A program made the translations under genes and the position numbers. This document shows, in pieces, positions 1-7,607 of a stretch of 39,661 nt of DNA; position 1 is the stretch's first letter; every line of letters begins with the position of its first letter. The DNA comes from Polynucleobacter sp. Lineage in GTDB: Bacteria > Pseudomonadota > Gammaproteobacteria > Burkholderiales > Burkholderiaceae. The DNA lies in the NCBI GenBank assembly GCA_024642065.1, contig JAHEBW010000006.1, positions 1-39,661 of the forward strand. The letters run 5' to 3'. The notes under the pieces are model-generated. The model was not told where the DNA came from and searched no databases. It saw nothing but the letters and a program-made list of their open reading frames with translations.

Positions 1-364
1 GCACGTAGCAAATATCTTCATCTTTATGAATGAGTGGTAATTCTTTTAAAAAAGAAACATGCTGATCAGAGAGTTGGTTGCGTGTCCACTGAATAGCCGC
101 CCAAGCATGTGCATTCATTCTAGTGGAGTGATCTTTAAAGACTGCCTCGTCATGGTTGCCCATTAAAGCGACAGCTTTATTTTTATCAACTAATTCAGCA
201 ACTTTTTCAATGACAGCAACTGGATCGGCGTTGTAGCCAACCAAATCACCTAAAAATACAAATTCAGTAGCGCCATGCTCTTGAGCATGCTCAAGGCAGG
301 CATCAAAAGCCTCTAGGTTGCTGTGTAAGTCAGCAAAAAGTGCAATTCTACGATCGGAAGACAT
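1..364 (-). CDS. Metallophosphoesterase, calcineurin-like (partial, 3' end outside window)
   Basis: Reading the minus strand from an ATG at 364-362, an open frame runs off the left edge of the window, giving about 121 residues of the N-terminal part. Metal-ligand motifs of the calcineurin-like phosphoesterase fold are in order: ADLHSN (D-x-H near residues 11-13), FLGDLVGYNADP (GD motif) and LMGNHDEAV (GNHD motif). The GYNADP extension after the GD motif is common in the branch annotated as 'metallophosphoesterase / diadenosine tetraphosphatase-like'. Substrate cannot be told from the sequence. The gene is divergent from the copper cassette to its right, so the 111-base gap at 365-475 must hold both promoters. 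The missing C-terminal half prevents finer assignment. Confidence 0.85.
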   Translation of the reverse strand, partial: MSSDRRIALFADLHSNLEAFDACLEHAQEHGATEFVFLGDLVGYNADPVAVIEKVAELVDKNKAVALMGNHDEAVFKDHSTRMNAHAWAAIQWTRNQLSDQHVSFLKELPLIHKDEDICYV

Positions 365-475
365 CCTCTAATGATATGACAAGAAACCTCATTCTGACTG
401 ACAAAATACCCCTACTCAGATCAAGAAAAACTTAAAAAACCTCGAAAATATACAAATCATATAAAATCACGAGCA

Positions 476-859
476 ATGATTAAGTTGATTAAACGTAAAT
501 TTATCCACATAATTGCCATCTTGGCTGTCTTGACGGGTTCACTTGCGCCTTCAATTTCTCAGGCTATCTCAGTTGCTCAGGATGGCAAAGGTTTTGCTGT
601 TGAAGTTTGTACAACGGCAGGCAGCAAAATGACCGTTATGGTTGGTGCTGATCAAAACCAAGAACAAGAAACCAAAAAGGCTAATGAGCATTGCCCATTT
701 TGCATCATGCATGGTGCTTATGATCTGCCTGTTAATGGCACTTTGAGTTTTGCTAAGCCAGAAGCTCACCAGTTATACCCTCAGCTTTTCTATCAATCAC
801 CTAAGCCATTATTCGCTTGGGTATCGCTTCCTTCTAGAGCACCTCCAACACTCGCTTAA
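476..859 (+). CDS. DUF2946 family secreted protein with HCPFC motif, copper cassette
   Basis: A 127-residue protein. Residues 1-30 form a signal peptide (basic KLIKRK start, hydrophobic core, likely cleavage after SISQA). The mature part carries C45, then EHCPFCIMHG around residues 71-80, which places H72, C73, C76, M78 and H79 close together, and ends in the PLFAWVSLPSRAPP tail typical of DUF2946 proteins. DUF2946 members are known to lie beside TonB-dependent copper receptors and copper chaperones, as here. Function is not established; the Cys/His/Met cluster suggests periplasmic copper binding (inference). It is the first gene of a co-directional run with a Crp/Fnr regulator, microprotein, copper receptor and PCu(A)C protein. 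No strong Shine-Dalgarno precedes the ATG. Confidence 0.8.
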   Translation: MIKLIKRKFIHIIAILAVLTGSLAPSISQAISVAQDGKGFAVEVCTTAGSKMTVMVGADQNQEQETKKANEHCPFCIMHGAYDLPVNGTLSFAKPEAHQLYPQLFYQSPKPLFAWVSLPSRAPPTLA

Positions 860-865
860 TTTTTA

Positions 866-913
866 GCTCAGCACTAGGTATCTAGTTGCTGGTATGAGCG
901 CATTTGCGCGCTC
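866..913 (+). promoter_or_regulatory. Two overlapping inverted repeats between DUF2946 gene and crp-type regulator
   Basis: An imperfect stem joins AGCACTAG (870-877) with CTAGTTGCT (882-890) and can extend to GCTCA at 866 pairing with TGAGC at 895-899. A second perfect 6-bp stem, GAGCGC (896-901) with GCGCTC (908-913), uses the same GAGC. The two stems are therefore partly exclusive. There is no T-run, so this is not a standard intrinsic terminator; it may be an mRNA processing or regulatory structure. Confidence 0.3.
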
Positions 914-937
914 CCAAAAGATTATTGCGAGTGAATC

Positions 938-1516
938 ATGAAAAAAACAATAAGTTTTAAAGCTGGTGACCAGATTTATATATCGGGTCAGACTGGACCT
1001 GCTTATAAAGTTCTTAGTGGTACCGTTAGACTCAGTCAGACTACTAGAACTCATCAATCCATTTTTGCGAATATAGCTATATCAGGCGACTTGCTTGGCG
1101 CTGAAGTTTTATTGCGCAAACCATACGCCTTCGAAGCGCAAGCGTTAACTGATTGCGAGATCGCAGTTTGGCAGGAGCCAAGCATTCTATGGGCTGAAGC
1201 ATTAGCAGAAGAGCTCATTAAATCTAGTTTGCGCCAATCAGAGGTGGTTTCTCTGCGATGTGGAACAGCCATGGGCCGCATTTTGAAATTTATTGATTTG
1301 CTTAGCTCATCTGACCAAAGTCAAAGCCAAGCTAATTTAACTTTGCCACCCCTAAAAGAAACGGCAGAAATCACTGACTTAACTATTGAAACAGTTTCGC
1401 GCTGTATCAATAGCTTAAGAAAGCAAGGCATTTTGATTCCGGTGCAGGGCACTAGAGGTAATTTGAGGAATCAATTTACTTTCTCGAGTCAATCATTGAT
1501 GTCTTTAGCTGCTTAA
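938..1516 (+). CDS. Crp/Fnr family transcriptional regulator
   Basis: A 192-residue protein with an N-terminal cyclic-nucleotide-binding-like beta-barrel (about residues 5-85), a dimerisation helix (about 90-125) and a C-terminal winged helix-turn-helix (about 138-185). The recognition helix TIETVSRCINSLRKQG has the E-x-x-S-R arrangement used by FNR to read TTGAT half-sites. The N-terminal cysteine cluster of true FNR is absent; cysteines at 73, 108 and 156 are scattered, so oxygen sensing through 4Fe-4S is unlikely. It sits inside the copper cassette, 78 bp after the DUF2946 gene and 15 bp before a microprotein gene, which suggests it controls this cassette in response to metal or redox state (inference). 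Only a weak GCGAG precedes the ATG. Confidence 0.88.
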   Translation: MKKTISFKAGDQIYISGQTGPAYKVLSGTVRLSQTTRTHQSIFANIAISGDLLGAEVLLRKPYAFEAQALTDCEIAVWQEPSILWAEALAEELIKSSLRQSEVVSLRCGTAMGRILKFIDLLSSSDQSQSQANLTLPPLKETAEITDLTIETVSRCINSLRKQGILIPVQGTRGNLRNQFTFSSQSLMSLAA

Positions 1517-1530
1517 GGTTTATTTAAGAG

Positions 1531-1629
1531 ATGTCAGATTTAAAGAGCGCACTAATTTTCTGGGGAGCCTATTTTTTAATAGCCTTTCTCGGTTATGTCG
1601 TCATTGTTAAGAATCGTAATAAGAAGTAA
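1531..1629 (+). CDS. 32-residue single-pass membrane microprotein
   Basis: A short frame, ATG at 1531 to TAA at 1627-1629, encodes 32 residues: a charged start (MSDLKSA), a hydrophobic helix of about 19 residues (LIFWGAYFLIAFLGYVVIV) and a basic tail (KNRNKK). Charge bias predicts the basic C-terminus in the cytoplasm. It lies 14 bases after the regulator's stop and 20 bases before the copper receptor's ATG, on the same strand, so it is probably co-transcribed. An AAGAG immediately before the ATG is too close to be a good ribosome site, so translation may be coupled to the upstream gene. I do not recognise a family. It could be chance, but the well-formed helix and position argue for a real gene. 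Confidence 0.5.
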   Translation: MSDLKSALIFWGAYFLIAFLGYVVIVKNRNKK

Positions 1630-1649
1630 TTTTTTAATAAGGAAATGAA

Positions 1650-3611
1650 ATGAAGTTAATTAAAGTAACCCCAATTGCTTTGGTTGCATCGATGTTGGTG
1701 TCCAATGCGTTTGCTACTGAAGCAGTATTGAATGATGTGGTTGTAACTGCCTCTCCAATGACGGCTCCTGTGACAGTTGAAATGGATCCTAAAGTTCCTC
1801 GTCAGCCATTGCCAGCACATGATGGTGCTGACTTTTTCAAATCAGTACCAGGGTTTAGCATCATGCGTAAGGCTGGTACTGATGGTGAATTAAGTTTCAG
1901 GGGGATGGGCGGTTCTCGTGTCAACATCCTAGTTGATGACCAAAATATTTTTGGGGGTTGTAGTGGCCGTATGGATGCGCCTACGGCGTATATCTTCCCG
2001 GAAATTTACGACAAGGTAACAGTTGTAAAGGGTCCTCAAACTGTTTTATATCCTGGGCAAGGCTCAGCAGCAACAATTCGCTTTGAGAAAGAGCCAAAAA
2101 CTTATGACAAACCTGGATACGACGTTCATGCATCTGGTTTGATTGGTAGCTTTGGTCGTCATGATGAGGTTGTCGATGCTACAACTGGTGATAAAGGTTA
2201 CTTTGTTAACTTTGCGGGATCTAATTCACATTCTCAAGATTACAAAGACGGTAATGGGAATAAGGTTCACTCTCAATATTCACGTTACAGCGCATCAACA
2301 ACATTAGGTTTAACACCTGATGACAATAAACGCTTTGAGTTAACTGCCTTAAGAAGTAATGGCTACGCAGATTATGCAGATAGAACAGTTGATGGCAAAG
2401 AGTTCTTGAGGGAAAACATTACTTTTAGATCTCAAATTAAAAATGTTTCGAACTTAATTGAAAAAATTGACTTCCAAATCTCTGATAACTATGTAGATCA
2501 CACGATGCAAAGAGATGGCACTATGAGTGGTGTTCCTATGACTGTTCGTCATAATACAAATGCGGCCAGAGTTGCATTTGATCTAAATCTGGCTGACACA
2601 ATTAAAGCCACAGCTGGCGCTGATTATTCAATTTCCACACACTCCAATAATGGTATGTCTGGGTTACCAAATTTTTCAGACGATGCTGAGTTAGAAAGCC
2701 ATGCAGTTTTTGCGGAATTAACAAAAAAATTATCAGATAAAAATTCTGTAGTTACTGGAGCACGATTGGAGCATTGGAGGGCTTACGATAATGCTGCAAT
2801 GAGCCCTACTAGAGGCAAATCAAGAGCTGACAATTTGGCCAGTGGATTTGCTAGGTATGAAAGTCTCTTGAACTATTTGCCAAATGCTAAGGCCTATGCT
2901 GGCGTTGGTCGTTCAGAGAGAATGCCTGACTACTGGGAGTTGATTTCTAATTCATCAGGGCAACAATTTTTAACCTTAAACACTGAAAAAACCAATCAGC
3001 TTGATCTTGGAGTTATTCAAAAAACAGATGTTAGTTTATTGTCTGCCTCTTTGTTTTATAACAAAATTAAAGATTACGTGATGGTTGCCTACAACAGTGG
3101 GGGTTCTGCAACGGGTGTAAGTAATATCGATGCCACTACCTATGGCGGTGAGCTATCTGCAGTTCAATATTTAATGCCAAAGTGGAAGCTTGGTGCAAGT
3201 GTTGCCTATACGCATGGTAAGAATGACACTGCCAATACAACCCTAGCTCAGGTTGCACCATTGGAGGGTAGCATTTCTCTTAATTATGAGGAAGGTAAAT
3301 TCACTCACGGTGGTGTTTTGAGGTTGGTTGCTGCTAAGGATAAATATGATGCAAATAACGGGGGTATTGCTGGTTATGACATCGGAAAAACTGGTGGGTT
3401 TGGCATTTTCTCTTTAAATACAACTTATAAGCATGACAAGAGAACAACTATATCTGCAGGTATAGATAACTTGTTTGATAAAACCTATGCAGAATTCATT
3501 AGCAGAACTGGATCTGTAGCAGGTTTAACAAGCATGGGATACGTCCCAAATACCCGCGTTAACGAGCCTGGCCGTACAGCTTGGTTAAAAGCAACAATCG
3601 CACTAGATTGA
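1650..3611 (+). CDS. oprC: TonB-dependent outer-membrane copper receptor (OprC/NosA type)
   Basis: A 653-residue protein: signal peptide 1-22 (cleavage after NAFA), TonB-box-like segment near LNDVVVTA (27-34), plug domain about 50-150 (FRGMGGSRVNILVDD, VKGPQTVLYPG) and a beta-barrel to the C-terminus, which ends in the aromatic-rich pattern expected of barrel proteins. The plug motif CSGRM (C104, M108) and barrel motif HTM (H284, M286) match the CxxxM and HxM copper-binding elements described for Pseudomonas OprC, which supports copper rather than siderophore or vitamin transport. Start chosen from the AAGGAA ribosome site about 5 bases before ATG 1650. An intrinsic terminator follows, separating it from the PCu(A)C gene. 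Substrate form (Cu(I), Cu(II) or a complex) is not shown by sequence. Confidence 0.9.
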   Translation: MKLIKVTPIALVASMLVSNAFATEAVLNDVVVTASPMTAPVTVEMDPKVPRQPLPAHDGADFFKSVPGFSIMRKAGTDGELSFRGMGGSRVNILVDDQNIFGGCSGRMDAPTAYIFPEIYDKVTVVKGPQTVLYPGQGSAATIRFEKEPKTYDKPGYDVHASGLIGSFGRHDEVVDATTGDKGYFVNFAGSNSHSQDYKDGNGNKVHSQYSRYSASTTLGLTPDDNKRFELTALRSNGYADYADRTVDGKEFLRENITFRSQIKNVSNLIEKIDFQISDNYVDHTMQRDGTMSGVPMTVRHNTNAARVAFDLNLADTIKATAGADYSISTHSNNGMSGLPNFSDDAELESHAVFAELTKKLSDKNSVVTGARLEHWRAYDNAAMSPTRGKSRADNLASGFARYESLLNYLPNAKAYAGVGRSERMPDYWELISNSSGQQFLTLNTEKTNQLDLGVIQKTDVSLLSASLFYNKIKDYVMVAYNSGGSATGVSNIDATTYGGELSAVQYLMPKWKLGASVAYTHGKNDTANTTLAQVAPLEGSISLNYEEGKFTHGGVLRLVAAKDKYDANNGGIAGYDIGKTGGFGIFSLNTTYKHDKRTTISAGIDNLFDKTYAEFISRTGSVAGLTSMGYVPNTRVNEPGRTAWLKATIALD

Positions 3612-3620
3612 TGATTTAAG

Positions 3621-3646
3621 GCCCCGCATTGTGTGGGGCTTTTTTT
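3621..3646 (+). terminator. Intrinsic terminator after copper receptor
   Basis: GCCCCGC (3621-3627) pairs with GTGGGGC (3633-3639) as a 7-bp stem with one G-U pair and a 5-base loop, followed by seven T. It sits 10 bases after the receptor's stop codon. Confidence 0.9.
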
Positions 3647-3679
3647 AGATTTAAACTGAAGTAAATACAGGAGAACAAT

Positions 3680-4168
3680 ATGAAAAAAGTATTAAGCGCA
3701 GTAGCGGTGATTGCTTCAATGTTGAGTTTCTCAGCAATAGCAGCTCATGAAGTGAAGGTCGGTGACCTTAAGCTACATAACCCGAACGCAAGAGCGACTG
3801 TTCCATCTCAAAAAATGAGCGGTGGCTTTTTGAAAATTGAAAACACAGGTACTGCAGATAAATTAGTATCTGCATCATCACCTGTATCTAAAAGCATGGA
3901 GCTTCACACGATGTCTATGGAAGGCAATGTGATGAAAATGCGTGAAGTGAAAGCGATTGATCTTCCAGCAAAGGGCGTTGTTGAACTTAAACCGGGTGGC
4001 TTGCATTTAATGTTTATTGATTTAAATAAACAATTAAAAGCTGGAGATGTAGTGCCTATCAAACTCAAGTTTGAAAAAGCTGGCGAAGTTGAAGTGAAGT
4101 TTCATGTAATGGATAACAAACCACCAGCACATGGTCAACCTGGACACGATCACAGCAAGCATCATTAA
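3680..4168 (+). CDS. PCu(A)C periplasmic copper chaperone
   Basis: A 162-residue protein with a signal peptide (1-21, cleavage near AIAA). The PCu(A)C copper-binding signature H-x10-M-x21-H-x-M is exact: H76, M87, H109, M111. The C-terminal tail is histidine-rich (HGQPGHDHSKHH), adding a probable second metal site often linked to Cu(II) binding. Family members deliver Cu(I) to the CuA or CuB site of cytochrome oxidases. Located just downstream of the copper receptor but behind a terminator, it may be both read-through product and independently transcribed. AGGAGAA lies about 6 bases before ATG 3680, a strong ribosome site. A natural role is to accept copper imported by the receptor and pass it to respiratory oxidase assembly (inference). 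Confidence 0.93.
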   Translation: MKKVLSAVAVIASMLSFSAIAAHEVKVGDLKLHNPNARATVPSQKMSGGFLKIENTGTADKLVSASSPVSKSMELHTMSMEGNVMKMREVKAIDLPAKGVVELKPGGLHLMFIDLNKQLKAGDVVPIKLKFEKAGEVEVKFHVMDNKPPAHGQPGHDHSKHH

Positions 4169-4185
4169 TCTGCTGTGTTTCTGAT

Positions 4186-4210
4186 AAAAAGCCGCTGATG
4201 CGGCTTTTTT
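4186..4210 (+). terminator. Intrinsic terminator after PCu(A)C gene
   Basis: AAAAAGCCGC and GCGGCTTTTT form a perfect 10-bp stem with a TGAT loop and a six-T run, 18 bases after the stop codon. The flanking A-run makes it potentially bidirectional. Confidence 0.92.
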
Positions 4211-4272
4211 AACGCCTATTCATTGTTAATGAGAAAATGGCGGACATACATACCTAATTAAGAAAGCCTTAC

Positions 4273-5487
4273 ATGTCCAATCCGCAGTCACAGTTATGGG
4301 ATGCCATCATTATTGGAGCTGGAGCGGCTGGCTTATTCTGTGCTGGCGTTGCCGGCCAGTTAGGTAAGAAGGTGTTGGTGCTTGATCACGCTGAAGTCTT
4401 GGGTGAGAAAATAAGGATTAGTGGCGGTGGTCGTTGCAACTTCACCAATGTGCACTCAAGCCCAGCTAACTTCCTTTCTCAAAATCCTAATTTTGCAAAA
4501 AGTGCATTATCCAAATATAAGCCGCAAGACTTTTTAAACCTAGTTAAAAGTTACAACATAGCGCACCATGAGAAACATAAAGGTCAATTATTTTGCGATG
4601 TTTCTGCTAAGCAAATTGTTGAAATGCTTTTCAGTGAATGTCAAAAGGGTGGTGTTGATATTCGTCATCCAGTAACGGTGGAAAGTATTCGTCAGGTCGA
4701 AGATCAAGCTTGGGAAGTTAAAACCCATCAAGGGATTGAAAAAACAAAAGCAGTGGTGATGGCGACAGGTGGTCTGCCAGTTCCTGCTATTGGTGCCACA
4801 GAGTTTGCGCTAAACATCGCTGAGCAATTTAACTTACCGATTGTTTCTGTAAGACCAGCTTTGGTGCCTCTTTCATTTACATCTGATGAGTTTTCTAACT
4901 TAAGCGAGTTATCTGGTTTAAGTGTTCCGGTAAAAATTACCTCAGGTTTAAAAGGGCAGCGTTACGGTACCTGCCATTTTGATGAGGATCTACTGTTGAC
5001 TCATAAAGGGCTTTCTGGCCCTGCGGTATTACAGGCTAGTAGTTATTGGCATGAAGGCGAAGCTATAAAAATTAATTGGCTTAACGATGTTGATTGCGAT
5101 GAGTTATTCAATGACGATGCTAATCGCTTGAAAGTCACTGAAAACATTCTTGGTATGGTCTTGCCGCAGCGTCTTGCAAAATCATTTGCAGAACAAAAAA
5201 ACCTTTTGGGCCGCAAGTGGGCTGAAGTTGGCAAGAAAGATCGTCAGGCTCTCAAAGATTTACTGACTCAATGGTCTGTGAAGCCCGCGGGAACTTTGGG
5301 CTGGAAGAAGGCCGAGGTAATGCTGGGTGGCGTTGATACCAAGTCTCTAGATGGTCAAACGATGATGGCTAAGCAATACCCAGGTTTATATTTTATTGGT
5401 GAGTGTGTTGATGTCACCGGTCATTTAGGTGGTCATAACTTCCAGTGGGCTTGGGCAAGTGGTTTTGCTTGCGCCCAAGCTCTATAA
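4273..5487 (+). CDS. BaiN/HI0933-type NAD(P)/FAD-dependent oxidoreductase
   Basis: A 404-residue soluble flavoprotein. The N-terminus has the Rossmann FAD-binding motif GAGAAG at residues 15-20 followed by LGEKIRISGGGRCNFTN, the hallmark of the HI0933/YhiN/BaiN family (PF03486). The C-terminus has GECVDVTGHLGGHNFQWAWASG, the second FAD-contact block. Length is normal for the family. The physiological substrate in proteobacteria is unknown; BaiN itself reduces bile-acid intermediates in gut clostridia, so that function should not be transferred. It stands as a single transcription unit between the PCu(A)C terminator and a convergent metallo-hydrolase gene. AAGAAAG about 6 bases upstream supports ATG 4273. 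Confidence 0.88.
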   Translation: MSNPQSQLWDAIIIGAGAAGLFCAGVAGQLGKKVLVLDHAEVLGEKIRISGGGRCNFTNVHSSPANFLSQNPNFAKSALSKYKPQDFLNLVKSYNIAHHEKHKGQLFCDVSAKQIVEMLFSECQKGGVDIRHPVTVESIRQVEDQAWEVKTHQGIEKTKAVVMATGGLPVPAIGATEFALNIAEQFNLPIVSVRPALVPLSFTSDEFSNLSELSGLSVPVKITSGLKGQRYGTCHFDEDLLLTHKGLSGPAVLQASSYWHEGEAIKINWLNDVDCDELFNDDANRLKVTENILGMVLPQRLAKSFAEQKNLLGRKWAEVGKKDRQALKDLLTQWSVKPAGTLGWKKAEVMLGGVDTKSLDGQTMMAKQYPGLYFIGECVDVTGHLGGHNFQWAWASGFACAQAL

Positions 5488-5507
5488 GGCTGATTCTTTA
5501 AGAGTTT

Positions 5508-6920
5508 CTAGCAGGGGAATAAATCACCCTTTTCAGGTGTGATGACATGTTCCCAATTCAACTCATCTTTAATGACCGCAGCAAAATTTGCTGTTGCTTT
5601 GGCTTCCCCATGGATAACAAATACCTTTCCAGGGGCTTTCTTAAAACCTTTGAGCCATCGGAGTAGGCCTGCTTGATCAGCATGTGCAGATAAGCCGCCA
5701 ATCGTATGAACGGAAGCCTTTACTGATACTTCTTTGCCCATGACTTTCACAACGGTTGCTTTATCAACTAAGCGGCGACCTAGTGTGCCCATGGCTTGGA
5801 AGCCAGTGATGACAATAGCATTTTGGCTGTGCGGAAGATTCCAAGTTAAATGATGAACGATTCTTCCTGCTTCACACATACCGCTGGCTGAAATAACAAT
5901 AGCGCCGCCCTTGATTCGGTTAAGGGCTTTTGACTCTTCTACATCTGCAACAAACTTTAGATCAACGCTGTGTGGGTTTTTCTTAAACCATGCAAAAACA
6001 CCCTGGGATTCATCATCAAGATCTTCAAGAAATTTCTCTGTCAGATGAGTTGCTGCAGTAGCCATTGGTGAGTCAACCCAAATATTGAGGTGGGGTAGTC
6101 GACCATTTTTAACCAAGCCAATCAGTATTAGAAGAATCTCTTGAGTTCTTCCTACTGCAAATGCTGGCATCACAATATTTCCACCATGCTTCATGGTTTC
6201 AGTGATAACCGTTACTAGTTCTTCCTCTGTTTCTTTAAGGCCTCTATGCAGACGATCGCCGTATGTAGACTCAATTAAAAGTATGTCGGCAGATTCAATT
6301 AAATCTGGATTAGGCATTAACGGCCTGTCATACATACCGAGATCACCTGAAGAAACGATCCGTTTTTTTTCTGCATCTTCTTGAACATCGATCACCGCAA
6401 TCGCTGAGCCAAGAATATGGCCGGCATTTCTGAAGTGAGCTTCTACACCATCAATAGGTTCAAAAACTTGACCGTAGTCATATGATTTGATTTGAGATAA
6501 GCACTCTGTTGCCTGTTTAACGCTATAGAGAACCGTCGGTAATTCGCCTCGCCATTTGCCTAATTTTTGCTTTCTGGCAGCGCGTTCAAAATCATTTTCC
6601 TGAATATGTGCACTATCTAGCAGGAGAATCTTTAATAAAGCCTCCGTGGCATGGGTGCAGTAAATGGTGCCTTTAAAGCCTTGGCCTGTTAGTCGGGGAA
6701 GCAGGCCGCTATGGTCAATGTGAGCGTGAGTCAAAATGACAAAATCTAGCTCAGCAGGATTGAAGGGCAGATCCTCTAAATTCTTTTCTACAGCATCTCT
6801 GCCGCCTTGAAACATGCCATAGTCAATCATGAACTTAAATGCACGACCCTTGATCTCACCTTCCAGAAGATGACGAGACCCAGTAACTTCTCCAGCGGCT
6901 CCAAAAAATTTGATATGCAT
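5508..6920 (-). CDS. MBL-fold beta-CASP metallo-hydrolase (RNase-like)
   Basis: A 470-residue cytoplasmic protein. The metallo-beta-lactamase motif HxHxDH is THAHIDH (H65, H67, D69, H70); further zinc-ligand motifs are NAGHILGSA, SSGDLG and, at the C-terminal end, GGLSAHADQAGLL. Between them lies the beta-CASP insertion, and ISASGMCEAGRIVHHL is typical of the CPSF73/Ysh1-like group with an RMMBL 'RNA specificity' region. Bacterial members are thought to be ribonucleases, but the target RNAs are unknown. The gene follows a LOG-family gene by 14 bases on the same strand, so the two are probably one operon. AAGG about 7 bases before the ATG fits the chosen start. Confidence 0.9.
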   Translation of the reverse strand: MHIKFFGAAGEVTGSRHLLEGEIKGRAFKFMIDYGMFQGGRDAVEKNLEDLPFNPAELDFVILTHAHIDHSGLLPRLTGQGFKGTIYCTHATEALLKILLLDSAHIQENDFERAARKQKLGKWRGELPTVLYSVKQATECLSQIKSYDYGQVFEPIDGVEAHFRNAGHILGSAIAVIDVQEDAEKKRIVSSGDLGMYDRPLMPNPDLIESADILLIESTYGDRLHRGLKETEEELVTVITETMKHGGNIVMPAFAVGRTQEILLILIGLVKNGRLPHLNIWVDSPMATAATHLTEKFLEDLDDESQGVFAWFKKNPHSVDLKFVADVEESKALNRIKGGAIVISASGMCEAGRIVHHLTWNLPHSQNAIVITGFQAMGTLGRRLVDKATVVKVMGKEVSVKASVHTIGGLSAHADQAGLLRWLKGFKKAPGKVFVIHGEAKATANFAAVIKDELNWEHVITPEKGDLFPC

Positions 6921-6934
6921 AGGTACCTTGAGGA

Positions 6935-7498
6935 TTATTTATTGGCGTGGGCGCGCAGTGATTTATTTAGGCTCACGATGACCTCTTCAACTGACTTAAC
7001 AATTTCAACGCCGTCTAAATGATCGCCGTTTAAAAATCCATGATGATCTGCTTGGTGTAAAAAAGATAGCAATTTGTCATAGTAGCCGTCCCAGTTAGCG
7101 ATGATGATTGGTTTGGCATGAGCCTTCACCTGACGGCTAGTCCACACCTCAAATAACTCATCTAAAGTACCTAGGCCACCTGGGAGGATCAGAAAAGCAT
7201 CAGACTTTTCAATCATCAGACGCTTTCTTTCGATAATGTCGTTCACAACAAATAACTCGGTTAATTCTTGCTGAACGGGTTCGCGTGAAGTGAGCCCCGT
7301 TGGAATGATGCCAATGACTCTGCCTTTTGACTCGATGGCAGCCTTAGCGACGCTACCCATCAAACCGTATCGTCCACCTCCAAAAACAACTCCAAAGCCT
7401 TCTTCAGCCAGGCCTCGACCCAGGTCTGCAGCTTTAGCAATGGTGCTTAAATTGTCACCATCTTTTGCCCCACAAAATACACAAATATTTAGATTCAT
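6935..7498 (-). CDS. LOG family protein (Rossmann-fold nucleotide 5'-monophosphate phosphoribohydrolase-like)
   Basis: A 187-residue cytoplasmic protein with the family motifs GGGRYGLMG (40-48), ERKRLM (90-95) and PGGLGTLDE (106-114), the last being the PGGxGTxxE signature of TIGR00730/LOG proteins. Plant LOG enzymes release cytokinin bases from riboside monophosphates; many bacterial members act on AMP, and the physiological role in bacteria is often unclear. Length matches the short type I class. It is the promoter-proximal gene of a two-gene minus-strand unit with the beta-CASP hydrolase, and is divergent from the fluoride channel gene. Confidence 0.92.
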   Translation of the reverse strand: MNLNICVFCGAKDGDNLSTIAKAADLGRGLAEEGFGVVFGGGRYGLMGSVAKAAIESKGRVIGIIPTGLTSREPVQQELTELFVVNDIIERKRLMIEKSDAFLILPGGLGTLDELFEVWTSRQVKAHAKPIIIANWDGYYDKLLSFLHQADHHGFLNGDHLDGVEIVKSVEEVIVSLNKSLRAHANK

Positions 7499-7607
7499 GC
7501 CTCAAGCATAATCTAGTCTGATCCCCATTTTCACTATATGGTCGGAAATATAAAATTAGGTTAAATTTGAGGGCATCGTCGAGTTCTGTTCACACACTTA
7601 GGAAAAC

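Noticed and set aside
411..424. FNR-like box upstream of the DUF2946 gene
   Set aside because: Only the right half-site ATCAA (420-424) is present; the left half CCTAC does not match TTGAT.
7499..7607. Fluoride riboswitch in the leader of crcB
   Set aside because: The leader has GGGCATCG but I could not find the rest of the conserved pseudoknot elements, and no terminator or ribosome-site sequestering stem.
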